A stretch of DNA of 64,000 nt, from positions 1 to 64,000 of the forward strand of contig CANLMX010000004.1 of the NCBI GenBank assembly GCA_947492385.1. Direction: 5' to 3'. The translations under genes and the position numbers were made by a program. A model generated the notes under the pieces. That model was given only the letters and a program-made list of their open reading frames with translations, searched no databases and was not told where the DNA came from. This DNA comes from Planctomycetaceae bacterium. GTDB lineage: Bacteria; Planctomycetota; Phycisphaerae; Phycisphaerales; SM1A02. Shown here piece after piece: positions 58,457-64,000 of this stretch; position 1 is the stretch's first letter, and every line of letters begins with the position of its first letter.

Positions 58457-59368
58457 GCGCGCGATCACCACGACGCCAAGCACCACCATCGCGATCGACA
58501 CCAGGATCGGGGTCGTGAGCGGTCCGATCCGGAACACGCCCGGGTCGGGCTCGCGGAACGACTCGCTCACGTTGCGCAGAAGGCCGTAGCCAACCAGAAA
58601 CGTGCCGGTCAGGGTCCCCGCGCGGCGTGGGGCCCACCACGCGAGCACCAACACCGCCATCAGCACGGGTCCGTCGGTGAAGGCCTGGATGAAGTTGTTC
58701 GGGTAGCGCGCCGGGACCAGCGCCGCGATCTCGACCAATGCCTGTCCGTCGCCTGCATACGCCAGCCGGCTGAGTTCGGAGGCTCGCTGGTACGCCTCGG
58801 GCGTCGTCGCGGCAACGATCGCATCCTCCGGGTACTTCACGCTCCACCAGGGTGGATTCGCCTGCATCGCGGCAGGAAGCACCTTTCCGGGAAGCTCGCC
58901 GTTGACCCAGTTCGCGAGGCGCCCGAACATGAGCCCCGGGGGCGTGATGAACGCCGCCGTGTCGATCATCGCAAGCGCCGGCAGCCCGTGCCTGCGCGCG
59001 AACCACGTGCACGCGATGACCACGCCGGCGATGCCGCCATGGCTTGCCATCCCGCCGCGGTGGATCTCGAGCACGCCCCAGAAGGGAAGCTCGGTCGAGA
59101 ACTTCCAGAGGAGCTCGCGGTCGTAGAGCAGCACGTGCCCGAGCCGCCCGCCGACCACCGCGCCGAGGATGCACGCCGTGATGAAGTCACCCGTGAGCGC
59201 CGGACGCAGCACGGTGAATCCACGCGCAACCAGCCATCGCACCATGGTCCACGCCACCAGGAAGCCCACGGCGTACGACAGGCCGTACCAGCGCACCCCG
59301 GTCGTTGCGGTGAACTGGATCGCGAAGGGATCCATCGAATGAACGATGCTCTCGGCCAGGACCTGCAC
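58400..59368 (-). CDS. lgt: Prolipoprotein diacylglyceryl transferase
   Basis: The 322-residue membrane enzyme transfers diacylglycerol to the lipobox Cys of prolipoproteins. Visible motifs are RWYGLSYAVGF, GGRLGHVLLYD, HRGGMASHGGIAG, GRLANWVNGELPGK (the Lgt signature) and YGLLRNVSESFREPD near the C-terminus; there are about seven hydrophobic segments. An insertion around residues 180-215 (ATTPEAYQRASEL...) is unusual. The GTG start is chosen because TATGCT on the minus strand (59381-59376) lies 7 bases ahead; an ATG 12 bases upstream lies inside that hexamer. Confidence 0.93.
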   Translation of the reverse strand: MQVLAESIVHSMDPFAIQFTATTGVRWYGLSYAVGFLVAWTMVRWLVARGFTVLRPALTGDFITACILGAVVGGRLGHVLLYDRELLWKFSTELPFWGVLEIHRGGMASHGGIAGVVIACTWFARRHGLPALAMIDTAAFITPPGLMFGRLANWVNGELPGKVLPAAMQANPPWWSVKYPEDAIVAATTPEAYQRASELSRLAYAGDGQALVEIAALVPARYPNNFIQAFTDGPVLMAVLVLAWWAPRRAGTLTGTFLVGYGLLRNVSESFREPDPGVFRIGPLTTPILVSIAMVVLGVVVIARSARSDGPLLGGLGGGRGR

Positions 59369-59375
59369 GCGACGG

Positions 59376-59395
59376 AGCATACGGAGCCGTACCAT
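59376..59395. promoter_or_regulatory. Compact divergent promoter pair for lgt and trpD
   Basis: TATGCT on the minus strand (59381-59376) and TACCAT on the plus strand (59390-59395) lie 7 and 6 bases before GTG start codons on either side. Only 33 bases separate the two start codons. There is no space for Shine-Dalgarno leaders on either mRNA. Confidence 0.5.
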
Positions 59396-59401
59396 CGGGT
59401 C

Positions 59402-60520
59402 GTGGACCACGCGCAGGATGCCCAGGGATCGCATGCGCCCGGATCGTGTGCGCCGGAACCACCGGGGTTCGGACCCCCGGAGTTCGCGCGCGCCGCGCAC
59501 CCGGGCGACCTGACCCCATTCATCCGGGCGCTGGCCGCGGGACGCACCCTCACCGAGCAGGAGGCCGAGGATGCATTCCGCTCGATGATGAGCGGCGCAT
59601 CCCACCACGCGGAGATGGGCGCATTCCTTGCGCTGCTTGCCGTGCGAGTCCCGACGGTGGATGAACTCGTCGGTGCCGCTCGCGTGATGCGCGCGAACGT
59701 CGAACGCGTCGAGACCGGCGTGGACCCGTCGTCGCTCCTTGACACGGCAGGCACGGGAGGCACCGCCAAGCTCTTCAACGTCTCGACCGGCGCCGCGATC
59801 GTCGCGGCGGCGGCGGGCGCGAAGGTGGCCAAGCACGGCAACCGCAGCCGGACCGGGCGTGGGAGCGCCGAGGTGCTCGCGGAGCTCGGCGTCGACGTCG
59901 ATGCCGGTCGTGACACCCAGCGCCGGTGCATGGACGAGGCCGGCATCTGCTTCTGCTTCGCGATCCACCACCACCCGGCCGCGCGCCATGCGATGCCGGT
60001 GCGGAAGGCGCTCGGCATCCCCACGATCTTCAACCTGCTCGGGCCGCTCACCAACCCGGCCGGCGCACGCCGGCAGCTCATGGGGGTGTACGCCCCGCGG
60101 TTCGTGCGTCCCGTGGCGGAGGCGCTCGCCCGGCTTGGGTCGGTCGATGCACTCGTGATCCACGGCCACGACGGGCTCGACGAGGTGTCGATCACCGCGC
60201 CCACCACGGTGGCACGGGTGCGCGACGGTGCCGTCGAGCCAGGAACCGTGGATGCGCGGACGCTGGGGTTGGCGGAGGCGCCCCACGCCGCGCTCGCCGC
60301 CCAGGACCTTGCCGACGCGGCGCGCACGCTGCGCTCACTGCTCTCCGGCTCGGACCGGGGACCCCGGCTCGACATGCTGCTTGCCAACGCCGCCGCGGCG
60401 CTGGTGGCAGCCGGTGTGGCGGATGACCTGTCCGCCGGCGTGCGGCGAGCCCGGGAGACGATCGAGGGTGGCGCCGCCGCCCGGACGCTGGAACGCCTGC
60501 GCGAAGCATCACGGGGCTGA
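59402..60520 (+). CDS. trpD: Anthranilate phosphoribosyltransferase
   Basis: The 372-residue enzyme joins PRPP and anthranilate in tryptophan synthesis. Motifs are DTAGTGGTAKLFNVSTGAA (PRPP binding), KHGNRSRTGRGSAEVLAELG, the HHHPAARHAMPVRKALGIPT segment and NLLGPLTNPAG. An N-terminal extension of about 35 residues, rich in Pro, Glu and His, precedes the helical domain. The GTG start is in frame and lies 6 bases after TACCAT. No other trp gene is adjacent. Confidence 0.94.
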   Translation: MDHAQDAQGSHAPGSCAPEPPGFGPPEFARAAHPGDLTPFIRALAAGRTLTEQEAEDAFRSMMSGASHHAEMGAFLALLAVRVPTVDELVGAARVMRANVERVETGVDPSSLLDTAGTGGTAKLFNVSTGAAIVAAAAGAKVAKHGNRSRTGRGSAEVLAELGVDVDAGRDTQRRCMDEAGICFCFAIHHHPAARHAMPVRKALGIPTIFNLLGPLTNPAGARRQLMGVYAPRFVRPVAEALARLGSVDALVIHGHDGLDEVSITAPTTVARVRDGAVEPGTVDARTLGLAEAPHAALAAQDLADAARTLRSLLSGSDRGPRLDMLLANAAAALVAAGVADDLSAGVRRARETIEGGAAARTLERLREASRG

Positions 60521-60587
60521 TCGCGTCGGCTCACGAACTTTTGCCTGATTCCACGAAGACGGACCCGCGCACGGCCACGATGTGCCG

Positions 60588-63056
60588 ATGCGGGAGCGCA
60601 CACGCGAGCCGGGCGATGCCACGCCCACCGAGACGCCACGCGCGTGGATCGCCGCGGTGGCGATGTTCGCGGGGGCGCACGCGTCGTGGTGGGTCGCGAC
60701 GAGCCGTGGCGCCGGCGGCGGGTGGTCGGAGGAGGCCCATGGTGCCTGGGGCGCGTTCACCGCACTCGCCGTCGGTGCGACGATGGCGATGGGCGCGCAC
60801 GCACTGCTTCGCGGGCGCCACAGGAGCCCTGCGACCACGCGTGCGATCGCACAAACGATCACACGTGCGATGGGGCGTGCGGTCATCCCCATGTCGGTCG
60901 CGGCCGCCGGGTCGGTAGCCGGAGCGCTGCTCGCGATCGCGGCGGAGTCGACGTCCATCGATGCACCAACCGCCCCATGCCCGGTGACGGTCGAGGGAAT
61001 CGTCGCCACGCATCCACGGCCCGTGGACGAGGGATGCGACCGGCTGGCGCGATTCATCGTGCGCGAGGCAGGACAGTCGTTCGTGCTCGCGGTCGACACC
61101 GACATGTGCGGGTCCGATCGCGGGCCATGCACGCTCACGATGGCCGTCCGCGTGGCCGGACTCGACGCCCTTCCGGAGCGCGGTTCAAGGATCCGGGTCC
61201 GGGGATGGATGACGGTGCTCGACACGAAGCCATTCCCGGGTTCGGGGCCGTCCCGCCGGCGCGCGTCGCTCGATGTCGAGTCGTCGCGCCTGATCGAACG
61301 GATCGAGCATGACCGCCTTTCCGCGCTGACTTGTTCCCTGCGCTCCGCGGCCAATGGCGCACTGGTGGCCTCGATGCCGACGGGCACCGCCCCGCCGACG
61401 GTGGCACTGGCCGTGGCGATGACCACCGGTGTCCGCATGCACGGGTTGGACGACCCCGCCGCGGACTTCCGCATCGCGGGCATGAGCCACGTCCTGGCGA
61501 TCAGTGGGTTCAACGTCGCCGTGCTTGTCTCGGTCGCATCCGCGGCGGCGAGGGGGATGCGCGCCGGCTTCCGCATGCGCGCCTGCATCGCCATGGCGGT
61601 GGCCATGCTCTTCCTGGCGCTCACCGAGCCCGAGACCAGCGTGCTCCGCGCCGGATGGGGCGCGGTGATCGCCGCCGTCGCGTCCATCCGCGGCGGGCAC
61701 GCGCGCGGACTCGGAACGCTCGGTGCAGTCGCATGCATCACCATGGCGGCGGACGTCGAGTCGGCCCGAGGCGCGGGCTTCCAGCTCAGCTACGGGACCG
61801 TCGCGGCCCTGTTGACGCTGACACCGCGCGTGGAAGCACGATGGAGGCCACGCATCGATGCGCTCGTCGACCGATTCGGCGGAAGCGAGGCGATCCGCCG
61901 CGCGACGCAAGGGCTCTTGGGTGCGGTGATCGCGTCCACCGTCGCATGGTCCGTGAGCACGCCGATCGCACTGATGCACATGGGTTCCGCCAGCGGATGG
62001 GCGGTGGCGCTCAGCATCGCCACGATGCCGGTGGCCGCCACGGTCACGGTCGCGGGGTGCTGTGCGATGGCCGTCGGTTCCGTGGCCGGAGCGTGGGCCG
62101 CCGCGCCGTTCGGTTGGATCGCGGCGACCTCCGCATCCATGCTGCAATGGACGGCAAGCCGGGCCACGGACCTTCCCGGAGCGGCATGGTGGAGCGGGTC
62201 GGTCCCGGGCTGGTGGTGCTGCGCGACGATCGCCTGTGCCGCGGTCTCGTGGCGCGCATCCCACGCGGACCACCGCCGCGTGGCCCGGTGGTGCATCGTG
62301 GCGCTCGCCGCCGCGTCGTGGTGCGGGTGGACCGCAGCGCACCGCGCATCGCCGGACCAAGGGTTCGTTGAGGTCATCCGGCTCCGGCTTGGAACGTCCA
62401 CATGCACGGTCGTGCGAACGTGCGATGCCTCGTTCATCGTCGATCCTGGCCATGCGATGGACCCCTCCGCCGGCACCCGCCGCGTCGTTCCGGCCCTCGC
62501 GGAACTCGGGATCCGCAAGCTCGACGCCGTGGTCGTGTCGAAGATCCGGCTCGCCTGCGTTTCGGCGATTCCCGAGGTGGTCGAAGCATGTTCGCCGCAG
62601 GTGATCGTGGTGCGATCGACCGAGTCCACGGCCACGGAGGGTTCCTCTGCACCCGACGAGCCCCGTCGCGGCGCGTGGGCCGCCGTACTCGCACATGCAC
62701 GCGAAGCGGGCGTCCACATCGTCCGACCATCACTCGGCCGCGTGCCATCGGATGTCGACATAACGGTGCGCCGCGTGGAAGCGTTGGCGGCGGCAACCGT
62801 GGGTCCCGATGACGCCGAGCGGGAACTGCTTGAACGTTCATCCGCGGTCAGGACGATCCATGCGCCCAACGGCACGGCCACGATATTCAACTGGACCGAT
62901 CACGGCTGGCGTCCGGCGGACACGACCACCGCGCGGCGCAGCTCGACGCAATCTCCCGCGATGCTTCCGTCATCCGACAGCATGACGAGCTCGAACGGCG
63001 CGTCGGCAAGGTCCGCGCGAAGCTCGAACGACGCATCACCCGTGGCCATCCGGTGA
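60588..63056 (+). CDS. comEC: ComEC/Rec2-like DNA uptake channel with degenerate hydrolase domain
   Basis: The 822-residue membrane protein has two N-terminal hydrophobic segments, an OB-fold-like DUF4131 region (about 120-220) and the competence domain with the conserved SHVLAISGFNVAVL (about 298). Roughly eight more hydrophobic segments precede a C-terminal metallo-beta-lactamase-like domain (about 590-760). In that domain the zinc motif HxHxDH is replaced by VVSKIRLACVSAIP, so it is unlikely to bind metal in the usual way. The ATG follows CACGAT by 6 bases; a GTG two codons earlier is possible. The last 157 bases overlap the convergent gene and encode a low-complexity Ser/Ala tail. Confidence 0.85.
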   Translation: MRERTREPGDATPTETPRAWIAAVAMFAGAHASWWVATSRGAGGGWSEEAHGAWGAFTALAVGATMAMGAHALLRGRHRSPATTRAIAQTITRAMGRAVIPMSVAAAGSVAGALLAIAAESTSIDAPTAPCPVTVEGIVATHPRPVDEGCDRLARFIVREAGQSFVLAVDTDMCGSDRGPCTLTMAVRVAGLDALPERGSRIRVRGWMTVLDTKPFPGSGPSRRRASLDVESSRLIERIEHDRLSALTCSLRSAANGALVASMPTGTAPPTVALAVAMTTGVRMHGLDDPAADFRIAGMSHVLAISGFNVAVLVSVASAAARGMRAGFRMRACIAMAVAMLFLALTEPETSVLRAGWGAVIAAVASIRGGHARGLGTLGAVACITMAADVESARGAGFQLSYGTVAALLTLTPRVEARWRPRIDALVDRFGGSEAIRRATQGLLGAVIASTVAWSVSTPIALMHMGSASGWAVALSIATMPVAATVTVAGCCAMAVGSVAGAWAAAPFGWIAATSASMLQWTASRATDLPGAAWWSGSVPGWWCCATIACAAVSWRASHADHRRVARWCIVALAAASWCGWTAAHRASPDQGFVEVIRLRLGTSTCTVVRTCDASFIVDPGHAMDPSAGTRRVVPALAELGIRKLDAVVVSKIRLACVSAIPEVVEACSPQVIVVRSTESTATEGSSAPDEPRRGAWAAVLAHAREAGVHIVRPSLGRVPSDVDITVRRVEALAAATVGPDDAERELLERSSAVRTIHAPNGTATIFNWTDHGWRPADTTTARRSSTQSPAMLPSSDSMTSSNGASARSARSSNDASPVAIR

Positions 63057-64000
63057 CGCACGACCTCGGCTCCGCCCGATCGCACGATGAAGGTCAGTGC
63101 CCCTGCACGTGCCGCACGATCGGGACGCCGCACGTTGGCCAAGAGCCTCGCCGGCCCCCCGGGAGACGCGCACGCGACGCGTACGGGACCTTCCATGACG
63201 AGCGGTGCCGCATCGAAAGCCCACGTCCCGCGGTCGGACTTCGGGGCCGCGACGGCATAGCGCATGGCGTCCTCGCCGTCCGGGATGCTCGACTCGCCGA
63301 TCAACGCCGAAAGCGGGCGGATGGCGCCAGAAACCAACTCCGCCGCGACGATCCACTCGCGCTCAAGCCGCACCTTGCCGGCATCCGGCGACCGCTGGCC
63401 CACGAGCACCACATCGGACGGCCCGTCCCAGTCGATGGACATCCCATCGACCACCGATCCATCGTCAAGCCACACGCGGACCCCGACGCGCGGCTTCGGT
63501 GGGGCGACGAAGGCCACCGCGCGCACGGCGTCCCATGGGATGGTCGCGGTCGAGCGCGACCCGCCGGAACCCGTCTCGACCACGATTCCGCTTCCACCCA
63601 CGGACTGGACGATGCCGGACGCATGGTCGCCGTTGCGCAGGTGCACCACGTCCTCGAGCTCGGCCACGGGCGGGTCCTCGCCCTGCAACACGATGCAGCG
63701 CGTGGACGATGGGTCGATCGTGCGCTGCTCGAGCCAGTTCGGCTGCCATGCCGCGCGGTCATCGGAGAGAAGAAGCTCGCCGACCAGGCGCTGCCCGTCG
63801 TCGAGCACCATCGTGCCGCGCTTGCCGGGCTCGAGCCGCCGCGAGTCGTCACGCGCCCAACCCACGGCCCGGTCGCGCCCGGGCGGGACGTCAACCGGAC
63901 GCACCACGCTGAGCACGCCGTCCGGCGCGATGGCGACGATGCCCGGCGCCGCGGCGGTGCGCGGCGTCCCGCGTCCCCGGATCTCGGGGGGCGTGACCTG
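62900..64000 (-). CDS. Hypothetical protein, C-terminal part (partial at window edge)
   Basis: The frame stays open to the right edge, so the N-terminus lies outside; 366 residues are visible. The product is beta-rich with repeated short motifs such as GTMVLDDGQRLVGELLL, DVVHLRNGDHASGIVQ and RVWLDDGSVVDGMSID, which look like repeated Sm-like or NPCBM-type strands. The last part (WAFDAAPLVMEGPVRVACASPGG) could be a carbohydrate-binding-type beta sandwich. No family is recognised with confidence. Overlap with comEC is 157 bases. Confidence 0.6.
   Translation of the reverse strand, partial: QVTPPEIRGRGTPRTAAAPGIVAIAPDGVLSVVRPVDVPPGRDRAVGWARDDSRRLEPGKRGTMVLDDGQRLVGELLLSDDRAAWQPNWLEQRTIDPSSTRCIVLQGEDPPVAELEDVVHLRNGDHASGIVQSVGGSGIVVETGSGGSRSTATIPWDAVRAVAFVAPPKPRVGVRVWLDDGSVVDGMSIDWDGPSDVVLVGQRSPDAGKVRLEREWIVAAELVSGAIRPLSALIGESSIPDGEDAMRYAVAAPKSDRGTWAFDAAPLVMEGPVRVACASPGGPARLLANVRRPDRAARAGALTFIVRSGGAEVVRHRMATGDASFELRADLADAPFELVMLSDDGSIAGDCVELRRAVVVSAGRQP

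Overview
The window is about 68-70% GC and densely coded on both strands. It looks like a chromosome segment from a planctomycete, most likely of the class Phycisphaerae. The reasons are a truncated planctomycete-style type IV pilin-like gene at the left edge, several secreted proteins with cysteine-rich EWSADC/DGIVDYGQ calcium-type repeats and C-terminal dockerin-like repeats, divergent ECF-type sigma factors, and leaderless-looking gene starts. No rRNA, tRNA, CRISPR array, transposase, integrase or phage gene was recognised.

Layout. 0-20 kb is mostly housekeeping: cobalamin adenosyltransferase, upp, der, tmk, gmk, a fatty acid desaturase, a YggS-type PLP protein, gpmI, lpdA, a phosphoesterase, yidC, mnmE, a YbgC-type thioesterase, a DciA-like DUF721 protein and an orphan ABC ATPase. 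20-31 kb holds an alpha-L-fucosidase, an unrecognised gene, a macro-domain-like protein behind two hairpins, a tight lemA / SPINDLY-type glycosyltransferase / M48 peptidase operon, a pyroglutamyl-peptidase, an enoyl-CoA hydratase and deoC with two small membrane-anchored or secreted proteins. 31-41 kb carries a metallo-beta-lactamase-fold hydrolase, a nucleotide-sugar dehydrogenase, the E1alpha/E1beta/E2 genes of a 2-oxoacid dehydrogenase, a leucine-type dehydrogenase and an acyl-CoA dehydrogenase. The E3 of the complex is probably lpdA at 12-14 kb. The neighbours suggest branched-chain amino acid or general acyl-CoA catabolism.

42.1-52.4 kb is the most unusual part: four consecutive cassettes, each an ECF-type sigma factor followed directly by a large protein. 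In each large protein an N-terminal segment and predicted transmembrane helix precede an internal in-frame Met with its own Shine-Dalgarno-like sequence and signal peptide, then one or two C-type-lectin-like domains (in one case plus a seven-unit RCC1-like propeller), a cysteine-rich repeat and dockerin-like repeats. The cassettes share near-identical DNA blocks around variable cores. By analogy with the SigI/RsgI system of cellulolytic clostridia, I propose they are a family of sigma factor / surface-lectin sensing pairs. This is an inference.

52.4-64 kb contains a LysE/GAP-like membrane protein, two enoyl-CoA hydratase family proteins, a full aldehyde dehydrogenase beside a shorter one lacking catalytic residues, a SOUL-family protein, lgt, trpD, comEC with a degenerate C-terminal hydrolase domain, and a partial unrecognised gene at the right edge.

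Across the window at least eighteen start codons sit 6-8 bases after a TAnnnT hexamer with no room for a leader. This pattern was used to choose several starts. Other genes, mainly inside operons, have ordinary GGAGG-like ribosome binding sites, so both initiation modes appear to coexist.
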